NCBI GenBank assembly: GCA_910585345.1
Contig: CAJUDS010000002.1
Location: 124,001 to 188,000 of the forward strand
Origin: an uncultured Lachnospiraceae bacterium
GTDB lineage: Bacteria; Bacillota; Clostridia; Lachnospirales; Lachnospiraceae
Length of the DNA stretch: 64,000 nt
Direction: 5' to 3'
Positions 34,258 to 43,227 of the stretch are shown here, piece after piece. The notes beneath the pieces are model-generated. The model was not told the DNA's origin and ran no database searches. It was given only the letters and a program-made list of their open reading frames with translations. The position numbers were made by a program, and so were the translations under genes. The first letter of the stretch is position 1, and every line of letters begins with the position of its first letter.

Positions 34258-36168
34258 TTACTTTTCATATAACAGTTTTTCTCTGCAGCTACCATCTGTA
34301 TAGTATAGCATACATTCATCTTTTAGTAAAACAACTTGGCAGGCCTTGTCCATCGTTATTTCATAATAACATTTACCTCCGCTATACCGCTGCGGCAGAC
34401 GCAGCTGATAGCATTTATCTTCTGTCTGTTTGTCAAGGGTAAAAATCCCAAACTTAACAAACAGGGTATCCGTATGACTTTCCAACAGGGAGGTGTCCAG
34501 TTCTATCTTCACTGTTGTATGTCCTCCATCCTCTGTAAAAGAATAGGTTACAGGTCCGTTTTGCACGGTATTTTCAGGGTTCATCTCTAACCGCCGCGTT
34601 ATCGGATATGCAAAGTGATAGCGCACCGTTTCTATATTATAATGGTCAAGCCCCTCTCCCGCTATTTTTTCCGAATATTTCTGTATAAAATTTTTGATCA
34701 CCTCCGGAAATCCATTGATCTTAGTTGTTTCCACCAATACATATCCGTCCGGGTAATCGAGCGCAAATGCTTTCAATATCTCCATATCGTTTTCACGGTC
34801 AAAGGCTGCCGTTTCATAATTGTCCAGCACCTGCACGCCATAATAATCCCGGAAATCATACCCTGCAATCGGCAGCGTCCCACCGTCACTGAGCTCTTTC
34901 TGCGCATCTTCCTTTACGATCTCATAGACTGCTCTATGGTAGCTGATCTGCGGATTATGGTATACATTTGTAAATTCCTGCCCTATGTTAACTACGGAAA
35001 ATAATACGCTGACGGCTGCCGCCGACCATAACAACGGTTTCCATTTCAGAATGGTAGCTGTTTCAATAATCCCCCATGCCATTAACACTGCAAGCAGAGG
35101 AGCCACATACAACATGTAGCGGGATGCATAATATCTGCTTAAAAAAAATAAAAAACAGCACAGCGTGCTTCCTGCAACCAGAAAAGCGTACATGGAAAAA
35201 TCAAACGCCCCATTTCTTTTTCTGATATTTTTTAAAAAAGCGATTATCACACAGACGAGAGAAAACCAAAAAAATCTTCTGCTGTGGATGAAATCGAGCG
35301 CCCAGTACCAATAACGAATATTTACTTCTTCTCGCAGACCGACATGACCACTCACTATAACATTCCAGTAAATCGAATTAATATCGGCGTTATACTGAGC
35401 CAGCCACGGAACCGCAAAGGTAGCCACAACCACCAGCCCGAAAATGCAGCCCAGCGCTGTTACATATCTTCTTTCCTGTTTCGTTATGAGAAGATATCCG
35501 TAAAATAAGCACATGCCCACCCCAATCGCCAGTGTGTTCAAATGTACGAAATATCCCAATGCAAAAAGCAGCAATGTATAAATAATATATTTAACCGAAA
35601 AATTAAGATTCTTATTCCAAAACGTTACCAACCTGTTCGTACCGCGATACGCCGGCTTCACCGTCAGCATACGATAGATAAAATAAATCAGCCAGAGCGT
35701 AATCAACAGCCAAAGACTATACATACGGATCTGGCGGAATACGGTTGCTACCGTTGAATTTGTCATAACAAATAAACAGGAAAGCCCGGAAATATAATAG
35801 TTATGATAAATCTTTTTTGTAATCGCAAACAGTGACACGATAAATAAAACGCCGAAAACAGCAGACAATGTCTTGCCCGCCGTTACGTGAATGCCAAATA
35901 ATTTAAACCATATCATTAACAGAACGGTATGGGGCCACGCCCTCGTATACTGCTGGTCAGTCAACGCCTCCTTATGAAAATCCCACAGATAAAATTTCCC
36001 CGTATGCGTAAAACCTGCAGCGGTATCAAATGTAATATATTCATCCAAAAAAGTAAAGTAATCTCCTGTAATCCCATAGAAAAAGCGCAGCACAGAGACA
36101 GCCAGTATGACTGCAAAAAGGATTTTCCATATTCTTCCTGTTGTTTCTTCCGTTATGCTTTGTCTCAT
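34258..36168 (-). CDS. GT39/PMT-like polytopic membrane glycosyltransferase
   Basis: A 636-residue protein with about ten to twelve helices in residues 12-400 and a long outer C-terminal domain. The first outer loop has YFTFLDEYITFDTAAGF, with the acidic DE pair of GT39/ArnT-type GT-C enzymes, and VTAGKTLSAVFGVLFIVSL and FRQIRMYSLWLLIT follow. These enzymes transfer a sugar from a polyprenyl phosphate carrier. The C-terminal 230 residues look like two beta-rich units (YYGVQVLDNYETAAFD; VTYSFTEDGGHTTVKIEL). Paired with the GtrB-like gene just downstream, and overlapping the GT4 gene upstream by four bases (36165-36168). Confidence 0.82.
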   Translation of the reverse strand: MRQSITEETTGRIWKILFAVILAVSVLRFFYGITGDYFTFLDEYITFDTAAGFTHTGKFYLWDFHKEALTDQQYTRAWPHTVLLMIWFKLFGIHVTAGKTLSAVFGVLFIVSLFAITKKIYHNYYISGLSCLFVMTNSTVATVFRQIRMYSLWLLITLWLIYFIYRMLTVKPAYRGTNRLVTFWNKNLNFSVKYIIYTLLLFALGYFVHLNTLAIGVGMCLFYGYLLITKQERRYVTALGCIFGLVVVATFAVPWLAQYNADINSIYWNVIVSGHVGLREEVNIRYWYWALDFIHSRRFFWFSLVCVIIAFLKNIRKRNGAFDFSMYAFLVAGSTLCCFLFFLSRYYASRYMLYVAPLLAVLMAWGIIETATILKWKPLLWSAAAVSVLFSVVNIGQEFTNVYHNPQISYHRAVYEIVKEDAQKELSDGGTLPIAGYDFRDYYGVQVLDNYETAAFDRENDMEILKAFALDYPDGYVLVETTKINGFPEVIKNFIQKYSEKIAGEGLDHYNIETVRYHFAYPITRRLEMNPENTVQNGPVTYSFTEDGGHTTVKIELDTSLLESHTDTLFVKFGIFTLDKQTEDKCYQLRLPQRYSGGKCYYEITMDKACQVVLLKDECMLYYTDGSCREKLLYEK

Positions 36169-37316
36169 ATAAGCTGTTCTCCGTTTATCATATCGGTGAT
36201 TTTTTGATAATAATTTTCAAATTGATACTTTTCTCTGACAAGCGTATAGCTACTGCGCCCCATCTCCAGGAGAATGTTTCTGTCGGAAACGAGAGATTCT
36301 ATTTTATCCCGCAGATCCGCGCCATCATTATCCGCAAACAGACAGCCGTTTACGCCGTTTTCCACATAACATGCCGAACCGTTTGTATCGCTGCAGATCA
36401 CCGGCAGGGAACAGCTCATGGCCTCCAACTGGGCGATCGAAGCACGCTCTCTTGTACTTGGCAGTACAAACAGATCCGCCTTTTTGTACTCCTCATAGAC
36501 ACGCGCAAGCTTGAGATTCTGCAGCAGTGTGACATCCTTTTCCAGATGATACTGTACTATTTTTTTCCGTAGCTTCGCATAATATTCCAACTGGTTTTGA
36601 TCGATGGCCTCGCCTGCGATAACCAGGTGGATAGGATATCGGGCTGCCAACTGCCTCACTGCTTCCAGCAGCAGAAACAGATTTTTCCTCTCCTCATACC
36701 GCCCGACACATAATATTCTGATCTGCCCGTCCGTAAAATGCGGTTTCTCCTCTACCGAATACCGCGGCTGCGCAATAAAAGGGACAAAATAACTATAAGG
36801 CATTCTGATATTTCCGTTCTCCTGCCGGCCTGCCACAGGGGTCATCCGCACTTTTGGAAGAAAACGAAGAAAAATTTTCTTTCTCCATCCCATGTCTCTG
36901 TCAGGCTTGTCCCAAAGAGGACTTTGGTTATACAAAATACACGGAATCCTCTTTTTTCTACAGACAAGCGAAAAAGGAATATTATAAACCGAACGCTCTC
37001 TGAGTATGACCAGATCCGGTTTTAATTCCCGCAGTAATCTGCCTGCCTCTCCGATCGGTGGAAATCCTGCTTTCACCCGAAAAGCAAATTCCTTCGCATC
37101 GCTCTTTTCCTTTCTGCACAAAAGGAAACGGTATATCGCCGTCACGCATTCGAACAGTTTGGAATATCCCAGGACAATCGGACGCAGCACGGCATAATCT
37201 TCCAGTCTGACTGCAAACTGGCTGATAAAATGTACCTCATCTCCCTGTTGTATCCATCCCTTCATAACCGGAATCTGATTTGTGTGATATCTGGGCGCTA
37301 CATACAACACGCGCAT
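36165..37316 (-). CDS. GT4 family glycosyltransferase
   Basis: A 383-residue GT-B enzyme: VLYVAPRYHTNQIPVMKGW in the acceptor domain, DLVILRERSVYNIPFSLV, IRILCVGRYEERKNLFLLL at the start of the donor domain and STRERASIAQLEAMSCSLPVI with E-x7-E. ATG at 37316 has GGAGG six bases upstream; the longer frame to 37403 enters the previous gene and has no site. A trp/arg-rich loop near residue 140 (PLWDKPDRDMGWRKK) may bind the membrane face. Specificity unknown. Confidence 0.88.
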   Translation of the reverse strand: MRVLYVAPRYHTNQIPVMKGWIQQGDEVHFISQFAVRLEDYAVLRPIVLGYSKLFECVTAIYRFLLCRKEKSDAKEFAFRVKAGFPPIGEAGRLLRELKPDLVILRERSVYNIPFSLVCRKKRIPCILYNQSPLWDKPDRDMGWRKKIFLRFLPKVRMTPVAGRQENGNIRMPYSYFVPFIAQPRYSVEEKPHFTDGQIRILCVGRYEERKNLFLLLEAVRQLAARYPIHLVIAGEAIDQNQLEYYAKLRKKIVQYHLEKDVTLLQNLKLARVYEEYKKADLFVLPSTRERASIAQLEAMSCSLPVICSDTNGSACYVENGVNGCLFADNDGADLRDKIESLVSDRNILLEMGRSSYTLVREKYQFENYYQKITDMINGEQLI

Positions 37317-37344
37317 TTTATTCCTCCATTTTCGGTATTTTGCA

Positions 37345-38424
37345 TTATTTTCTCCCACCGCTCCACAACTGCAGATATTCCTGCGCAATCCTCTTATAAT
37401 CATGGAACGTCTCTACAAACTGACGGGACTCATATCCCCATTCCTCAATTCTGTTCCTGTTTTCAAGCACATATTCCATCTGGCTGACAATCTGCTTTAC
37501 ATCCGGTTTGACGTGAAGCACCGGACTTTTTTCCAGCCCAAACTCCTTTAACGAATTTCTCGAGGAACCGCCAAGCACTACCTTGCCCTGGGCCATGCCA
37601 TAGCAGGCATTCATTCCCCAGCAATGCTCTTTGCACTGATCCACCAGCACATTTGTTTTTCGAAGAACCTCCAAATATTCCTGAAAAGGAAGTCTGCCGC
37701 AGATGACCGTTTCCACATCATGCGGATACTTATTCTGAATGATCTCAAATGCCTGTCTGATATAATCCGTTCCCTTATCCTTTTCCCGCAAAATGCCATG
37801 GTAAAATACAATCTTGTCCGCCGGCCTGTTCGCACGGTATTCCGTTTTCCCTGCATTAATGGGAAGGGGAATCGTCCGTCGGCAGTTTGGAAGTTCTCTC
37901 ACCCCTACCGCGTATTCATACATGATAGGGATAATGCCGTCGGCAATACGGTCCACGTATAACTCCGTCCGCCTCGTCATCTCCCGCCGCAGCCCGCCTC
38001 CGGTATACATTTCGTATTTCATGGGATTGTTGTCATAAATATAATAACCCAGTTTTCCGTCCCGCCATGCCCTGTACAACGAATAACAGTTACCTGCCAC
38101 GCTTACATACAGACTGCCGTTATTTTCCTTTAATAATTTCACCATCAAACTGTTGATATAGGGCCTGTACGCGTTCTCATTTACGAGCATCACCACGTCA
38201 TAGCCATATAGCTTCTTTCTGCTGAGAATCGGTTCCATTAGTTTATAATATATTTTTTTCAGTTTTTTTGTATCGCCGGTACGGAATAACGAAAAATCGG
38301 CCCCCGGTATTTTTTTCCAGCCGTCCCCGTTAGCCGCCAGCGTAACTTCCACGCCAAGCTCCTGCAGGCCCTGTTTCAGATTCAGATAGAACCCGCTAAA
38401 TTCTCCCACCAAAAGAATCTTCAT
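37345..38424 (-). CDS. GT-B glycosyltransferase-like protein, GT4-related with altered donor motif
   Basis: A 359-residue protein. ILLVGEFSGFYLNLKQGLQEL resembles a GT-B N-terminal domain, IVFYHGILREKDKGTDYI opens the donor domain as in GT4. Where E-x7-E is expected it reads CKEHCWGMNACYGMAQGKVV: the first Glu is there but the second is Tyr or Gly, so catalysis may differ or depend on another residue. The start overlaps the end of the GT4 gene upstream by 29 bases; GGCGGA precedes the ATG. It may be a true transferase of a less-known group. Confidence 0.75.
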   Translation of the reverse strand: MKILLVGEFSGFYLNLKQGLQELGVEVTLAANGDGWKKIPGADFSLFRTGDTKKLKKIYYKLMEPILSRKKLYGYDVVMLVNENAYRPYINSLMVKLLKENNGSLYVSVAGNCYSLYRAWRDGKLGYYIYDNNPMKYEMYTGGGLRREMTRRTELYVDRIADGIIPIMYEYAVGVRELPNCRRTIPLPINAGKTEYRANRPADKIVFYHGILREKDKGTDYIRQAFEIIQNKYPHDVETVICGRLPFQEYLEVLRKTNVLVDQCKEHCWGMNACYGMAQGKVVLGGSSRNSLKEFGLEKSPVLHVKPDVKQIVSQMEYVLENRNRIEEWGYESRQFVETFHDYKRIAQEYLQLWSGGRK

Positions 38425-39487
38425 AGTATCCGCCTATATATCCTTTCCACATTTCGACTATCTTTTCTTCCGCAAAAGTGTCCCGTATCTTTATCGCATT
38501 TTCCCTGATCTTAAAAGCCGCCGCCTGATCACCCGCCAGCCGTTCCATCGCCGCCTGCATCGCTGCCGCATCTTTCGTCGGCACAAGCAGTCCGTTCTCA
38601 CCGTTGTTGATACACATAGCGGAACCGCCGATCGGACAGTTCGTGGAAATGCACAACAGTCCAAGCGCCATAGCTTCCATCAGAGCATTCGATATTCCCT
38701 CATAATCCGAGGAAAGCACATACATATCATATGTTCTTATCCTTTCCAAAACATCTTTGCGAAATCCTTCAAAAAAAACCTGATCGGCAATATCCAACTT
38801 CCGCGCATATTCTTTTAATTCTTTTTCCAGACTTCCCTTTCCAAAAATGTGCAGCTCGTATTCCGGATACCGCTTTTGAAAATTCCCAAAAGCCTGCAGC
38901 AGCAGCCTGTAATTTTTCTGTGCTTCCAGTCTCCCCACTGCCGCTATCTTTTTCTCCCGCACCCCCGTATAGGGCTGCGGCAGATCCGCTCTAAGAGGAT
39001 TGGGAATCACTTCGCTCCTTTCCCTGATCTTACTGCAAAAACACTTTTGGGCATCCTCCGTCTGAAAAACAAAACGCGTGTTCCTCCCTGCCCCCCATGC
39101 ATAGATCTTATCGCGCAGTAACGGGTGATTATATCTGCGCGGATCATTCCTTTCCGAAACGGTCAGTGATAATTTCAGTCCCGAGCCCGCCAATATCGCA
39201 AACAGATTGATCCGGGTACTGAAAGCGACAATATGACAGTCCGCATGAGCCTTAAAATATTGCCGCATGGCATATAACCTTTTGATCTGTATCAGGGGAT
39301 TGCCCTTGGAAGGCCGCCCTATGGATGTCAGCGCAATTCTTTGATCCAGAGGATAAACCGATACATTGCCGGCCACCATGAGAATCGTCACATCGTCTCC
39401 CCCGGCCGCATATTTATTCGCCAATGTAGCAATTACCCGCTCTGCCCCTCCGCCATTCATAGCGGAAACTACAAATACAATTTTCAT
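38396..39487 (-). CDS. GT4 family glycosyltransferase (PglH/PglA-like)
   Basis: A 363-residue GT-B enzyme. IVFVVSAMNGGGAERVIATL is the GGAER loop of PglA/PglH/EpsF-type transferases, many of which move N-acetylgalactosamine. IAAVGRLEAQKNYRLLL opens the donor domain; DYEGISNALMEAMALGL carries E-x7-E. It is the first gene after the 163-base gap with the minus-strand promoter at 39,575, and GGAG lies about ten bases before its ATG. A CCCGG/CCGGG hairpin (about 39,525-39,545) may form in its leader. It is the first gene of the long second transcript. Confidence 0.92.
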   Translation of the reverse strand: MKIVFVVSAMNGGGAERVIATLANKYAAGGDDVTILMVAGNVSVYPLDQRIALTSIGRPSKGNPLIQIKRLYAMRQYFKAHADCHIVAFSTRINLFAILAGSGLKLSLTVSERNDPRRYNHPLLRDKIYAWGAGRNTRFVFQTEDAQKCFCSKIRERSEVIPNPLRADLPQPYTGVREKKIAAVGRLEAQKNYRLLLQAFGNFQKRYPEYELHIFGKGSLEKELKEYARKLDIADQVFFEGFRKDVLERIRTYDMYVLSSDYEGISNALMEAMALGLLCISTNCPIGGSAMCINNGENGLLVPTKDAAAMQAAMERLAGDQAAAFKIRENAIKIRDTFAEEKIVEMWKGYIGGYYEDSFGGRI

Positions 39488-39574
39488 TCTTATTCACTCC
39501 GTGTGAAATCCGGCATATCCCGGCATACAATGTACCGGGCCCCACATGCTGCGGCGTCATACCCGTCTGCCGAT

Positions 39575-39583
39575 ATTATAGCA
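39575..39583 (-). promoter_or_regulatory. Candidate promoter with extended -10 (TGCTATAAT)
   Basis: On the minus strand TGC (39581-39583) and TATAAT (39575-39580) form a perfect extended -10. No good -35 is seen at 16-18 bases (ATGTTT at 17), which extended -10 promoters tolerate. It lies about 88 bases before the GT4 start at 39,487 and would drive the long operon down to 2,534, independently of the promoter at 49,393. Confidence 0.55.
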
Positions 39584-39606
39584 TACTATAATATCATAAA
39601 CATATC

Positions 39607-39644
39607 TATAGTAAACGACAAAAGTCGTTTGCTATACTTTTTTT
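39607..39644 (+). terminator. Hairpin-T terminator facing the plus strand, between minus-strand genes
   Basis: On the plus strand TATAGTAAACGAC and GTCGTTTGCTATA form a 13-bp stem (one U-G pair) round AAAA, followed by C and seven T. Read in minus direction there is one A-C mismatch and only a poor U-tract, so the proper orientation is plus, although no plus-strand gene lies upstream. It sits between the methyltransferase stop (39,651) and the extended -10 promoter. Confidence 0.65.
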
Positions 39645-39650
39645 ATTTCA

Positions 39651-40532
39651 TCAATGGCTGAACTCGCAGACCGGAAGCATTTTACCGCTTTCCTTGTTCT
39701 GCATGACCAAAGTCTCATAATACACATCCTTATATTCTTTCCCAAGACCGATTCCGTAAGTTTTGCTGCAGTCTACTTTATTTTCCTCTTTTACCAGACG
39801 ATAGGCGTTTTTTTCAAAATATGACAACAGCTCCCTCTTGCTGACAACAGCAACCTTTCTATCGCCCAGATATCTGCCCTTCCACCGGCTGAAGTCAGGG
39901 CTGATCAGCTGCCTGCAGTAAAAAGTTTTTTCACGGTCACATAAAGGGTTCCTGATTAATAAAAAATAATCCGCATGCAATTTCATTAGAATATCCAGCA
40001 AATCCGTATAAGGAATGATATATTCCAAAGTCGCGCATATAAAAACAATATCAATCTGTTCTTTCTCTAATCTCATTACGTTCCGTTTGGTGTTTTCCCA
40101 TACTCCATCGTTCGCGATAAAACGTATATTTCTGTTTTTCTTATATTTTTCAGCGCCAACTCTGCAATTTACAGGCGTATCGATAATGAAATATTTTAGT
40201 TGATTCACTGCTTTTTTATGATGATACCGCAGCAATTCCGCATAATTATCACCGCATCCCCCGCCAAAATCCAAAACTTTGCACGTTCCCTTCCTGGCAG
40301 TGTACGCATGGATCATCTTACTTAACAGGATTACATGCGCCGCCAGTTTTTTACGTCTTCCGGTCAAAAGTCTTTTCAAAACTCCTCTTAGCTTTCTTTC
40401 CAATATCTGGGCCTGTATTACCTGCGTCCATTCTTTCGTATCAAATGGATTGTCCGTATTTAATACAATATCCTCTGCATTTTCTGTCGCTTCAATCCAA
40501 AAAGGCGGCGTAATTCGTTCACCGATTTTCAT
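39651..40532 (-). CDS. SAM-dependent methyltransferase, TIGR04325-like
   Basis: A 293-residue class I methyltransferase. VLDFGGGCGDNYAELLRY (about residue 85-100) is the SAM-binding glycine motif in the form typical of the TIGR04325 family, found in polysaccharide loci. IDIVFICATLEYI and LLIRNPLCDREKTFYC follow. It probably methylates a sugar of the glycan, or caps the chain as chain-end methyltransferases do; neither is shown. AGGAG is eight bases before the ATG at 40532, whereas the longer frame up to 40577 overlaps the previous GT4 gene. It is the last gene before the promoter/terminator break. Confidence 0.82.
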   Translation of the reverse strand: MKIGERITPPFWIEATENAEDIVLNTDNPFDTKEWTQVIQAQILERKLRGVLKRLLTGRRKKLAAHVILLSKMIHAYTARKGTCKVLDFGGGCGDNYAELLRYHHKKAVNQLKYFIIDTPVNCRVGAEKYKKNRNIRFIANDGVWENTKRNVMRLEKEQIDIVFICATLEYIIPYTDLLDILMKLHADYFLLIRNPLCDREKTFYCRQLISPDFSRWKGRYLGDRKVAVVSKRELLSYFEKNAYRLVKEENKVDCSKTYGIGLGKEYKDVYYETLVMQNKESGKMLPVCEFSH

Positions 40533-40563
40533 ATACGTTTCTCCTTTTCCACGCCTGCAGACG

Positions 40564-41625
40564 CTAATGATGGTCACCGGCTGCCAGCCGGCTATAGATG
40601 TCCATTACTTTAGCCAGAGCGCTTTTTACATCAAATCCTTCTTTTATTTTCTGGCAGGCATTTATCCCAAGCTCTTTTCTCAGCCCCGCATCCTCCAGAA
40701 TCCGGTCCAGAATTTCCCCCAGCCTTTTTACATCGCCCGCTTTACACAACAAACCGTCTGCCCCATCTGTTACCAGATGCGGAATTCCTCCCGTATAGGT
40801 CGATACCACTGCCATCCCATACGACATTGCCTCCAGCACAGACATCGGCATGCCTTCATGATAGCTTGGCAGCACGTAGACGCTGCAGTCTCTGAGCAGC
40901 CGGTCTTTTTCCGCACCCCGCACCCAGCCCAGAAACGTCACACGGTCCGCAATGCCTTTTTCCCGGCATAACCGCTGTGCTTTTTCCAGTTCTCCGTCCC
41001 CGCCGAAATACATGTGTGCGTCGGGATACTTGCCTAATAGTTCCGGCAGCGCTTCAATTAGATCATATGTTCCCTTTCTCTTACCCAATATGCCTAAAAA
41101 CAGCATTCTGCGATTATGATAATCTTTCTCATACCGCTGCGGCAGTTTCACCGCATTGTATATCACTTCTATTTTTTCCGCTTCGCATACATATTCCGCT
41201 AAAAACGCCTTCCAGTCCTCAGACAGAGCAATCACCCGGTCAGCCTTCGAAAAGATATCCCGTACCTGCTTTTTCTGTCTTTCACTGCACCGTTCTCTGT
41301 AAAACAGATCAAACGTACTGCCGTGCATATGGATAATAATTTTCTTTTTCTCCCTGTATGCCCGGCGGATAAAAACAGCCTTGCGGTAGAAGCTGTTATC
41401 CGACGACATATGCACATGCAGAATGTCGTTTTCCCGGATCAGACGTTCAAACCGCAGACGCGCTTTCACAGCCACAAACAACTTTTTCAGTCTGGAACCG
41501 TCCTCCATCGTCGGCAGATAGGTCAGTTCACACATTCTGTCAAGACCTGCCTCATAATACCCGTTCACAACGCTGGAAACACCGCCGCGCACATCCCGCC
41601 CTGCGCCTATCATCAATACCTTCAT
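40564..41625 (-). CDS. GT4 family glycosyltransferase (EpsF-like)
   Basis: A 353-residue GT-B enzyme. MKVLMIGAGRDVRGGVSSVV has the acceptor loop, ILHVHMSSDNSFYRKAVF and KIIIHMHGSTFDLFY follow, RMLFLGILGKRKGTYDL opens the donor domain, and SYHEGMPMSVLEAMSYGMAVV holds E-x7-E. The wording is close to exopolysaccharide GT4 enzymes of Firmicutes. It starts three bases after the GtrII-like gene ends (41,629), and runs to 31 bases before the methyltransferase gene. Confidence 0.92.
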   Translation of the reverse strand: MKVLMIGAGRDVRGGVSSVVNGYYEAGLDRMCELTYLPTMEDGSRLKKLFVAVKARLRFERLIRENDILHVHMSSDNSFYRKAVFIRRAYREKKKIIIHMHGSTFDLFYRERCSERQKKQVRDIFSKADRVIALSEDWKAFLAEYVCEAEKIEVIYNAVKLPQRYEKDYHNRRMLFLGILGKRKGTYDLIEALPELLGKYPDAHMYFGGDGELEKAQRLCREKGIADRVTFLGWVRGAEKDRLLRDCSVYVLPSYHEGMPMSVLEAMSYGMAVVSTYTGGIPHLVTDGADGLLCKAGDVKRLGEILDRILEDAGLRKELGINACQKIKEGFDVKSALAKVMDIYSRLAAGDHH

Positions 41626-41628
41626 CCG

Positions 41629-43227
41629 TTATTCTCCACTCACCGCATTTAATTTCACCACAATGATACCTTCAATCACATCCACCGAACCGGCCGCCGG
41701 GAAAAGCGGCATTTCACGAAACTGCTCCGTCTCCGAGAGTCTCCGGAAATCTTCTTCCGCAACCGTTTCATAGCCCCTCCCCGCCATATGCTTCAGAAAA
41801 TACATCCAGCTCTGCTGCATACTGTCATAGTTGCTCCAAACAAGCCCATGTTCCGCTGTTGTTCCATAAGCGGCGTCAATCAGCGCATTGTGATAATCGA
41901 TCTTCGGCAGTTCGCCTGCAAATACAACGGGCAGCTCACCGGCAGCTCCATGAAGCTCCTCCTGCGTTGCAATTTGTGAAACCACCTCTCCTGCAATCGT
42001 AACCATTCTATTTAAATTTAACTGCATGTACCCCTGAAAAGCAAAAACAAAAGCCGCTAACAGGGCAGTCAGCTTCAGATACAATAGCCCGCATACCCAT
42101 TCTGCCGTTTTCAGCCAATTGCCATCCCATCTCCAACCGTCCAGCGACAATAAAAGCACAGGAACGAGATACACATAGTTCATGGCAGGCAGCATTAAAA
42201 TCCCTGTCTCACCATAAATACTCGTTCCCGGCGCAAGCACCGTAACCAGCAGAAATGCCGTCGGCATGCAGAGCATACACACCAGGATGGCTAAAACCCG
42301 CAACGGCCTTTTCCTGTTTCCAATCATAAAAACCGCTGACAGTATAGCTGAAACAATGACAAACACCGCATTCCAGTATTTTCTGTTTCCCCAGTCATTA
42401 TACAGAAATCCGTTTGTAAAAAAGTATTGGATAAAATAGCGGTATGTATTGACAATCAGTCCGGCAATACCCTTCAAACCAGGATATGCAAACTTCTCCG
42501 CCGGTTCAATGGCAAACAGCATCTGCACTGCCTGGAACGCAGCGGCGTATACAATTCCTGCGGACAAAGCCGCTATTATGTATTTTCCCGCCAGCCGCAC
42601 GATATCATGCATGCGCTTTTTGTCTTCCAGCAGCATCTTCCAGAGAATGAAAAGGCACAATACCGCAGCCACGCTGATATACGCCTGGTAGCAGGAGAGC
42701 GCGTATGCCATCATCACGACAGCCAGTATAAAATCCCGTTTTCTGCGGCCCAGCGTCAGGACATATACTGCGGCCACATTCAGGAAATAGGCAAAAAAGT
42801 AAGCGTCTGAGCAGTAATAATACGTCAAAGTACTCAATACGCTCGGCGTCAGTTCCACAAGCAATACCATACAGGCCGCCAGCCAACTTTGACGGATCTT
42901 AAATAACCTTCTCAGTAAGACACAGATCAGCGCCAGCATCAAAAAAGAAAGAAAGGTAGAGCCTGTCGGTGAGATATAATATTCTTTCAGTTTGTATATA
43001 GGAGTGAGCCCAAATCTGCCCAGTCTGTTTTCCCAATCGCTTCCATGTTTATATACAATACCATTCCAGAAGCTGTCAGGATTCCCAAGCCATGCCGCAA
43101 GCATCGGAAAATAAAATACTACCGCAACGGCCGCCGCACCCAGAAAGACCATCCTGTCCTGCTTCGTCACCCTGTTTTTTATTTTCACGATGCATTCTTC
43201 TATCCCAGGTATGCATACCCTTTTCAT
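41629..43227 (-). CDS. GtrII-like membrane glucosyltransferase (Glucos_trans_II)
   Basis: A 532-residue membrane protein of the GtrII-type group (PF14264), with about ten to eleven helices in residues 27-400. WENRLGRFGLTPIYKLKEYY early in the first outer loop is the family hallmark (GRW/GRF), and LTYYYCSDAYFFAYFLNVAA and SCYQAYISVAAVLCLFIL are the other conserved parts. GtrII adds glucose from undecaprenyl-phosphate-glucose to a surface glycan. A conserved outer C-terminal domain of about 110 residues ends with VIEGIIVVKL. The same domain ends the two paralogues at 53,894 and 61,222. It overlaps the heparinase-like gene by four bases. Confidence 0.85.
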   Translation of the reverse strand: MKRVCIPGIEECIVKIKNRVTKQDRMVFLGAAAVAVVFYFPMLAAWLGNPDSFWNGIVYKHGSDWENRLGRFGLTPIYKLKEYYISPTGSTFLSFLMLALICVLLRRLFKIRQSWLAACMVLLVELTPSVLSTLTYYYCSDAYFFAYFLNVAAVYVLTLGRRKRDFILAVVMMAYALSCYQAYISVAAVLCLFILWKMLLEDKKRMHDIVRLAGKYIIAALSAGIVYAAAFQAVQMLFAIEPAEKFAYPGLKGIAGLIVNTYRYFIQYFFTNGFLYNDWGNRKYWNAVFVIVSAILSAVFMIGNRKRPLRVLAILVCMLCMPTAFLLVTVLAPGTSIYGETGILMLPAMNYVYLVPVLLLSLDGWRWDGNWLKTAEWVCGLLYLKLTALLAAFVFAFQGYMQLNLNRMVTIAGEVVSQIATQEELHGAAGELPVVFAGELPKIDYHNALIDAAYGTTAEHGLVWSNYDSMQQSWMYFLKHMAGRGYETVAEEDFRRLSETEQFREMPLFPAAGSVDVIEGIIVVKLNAVSGE

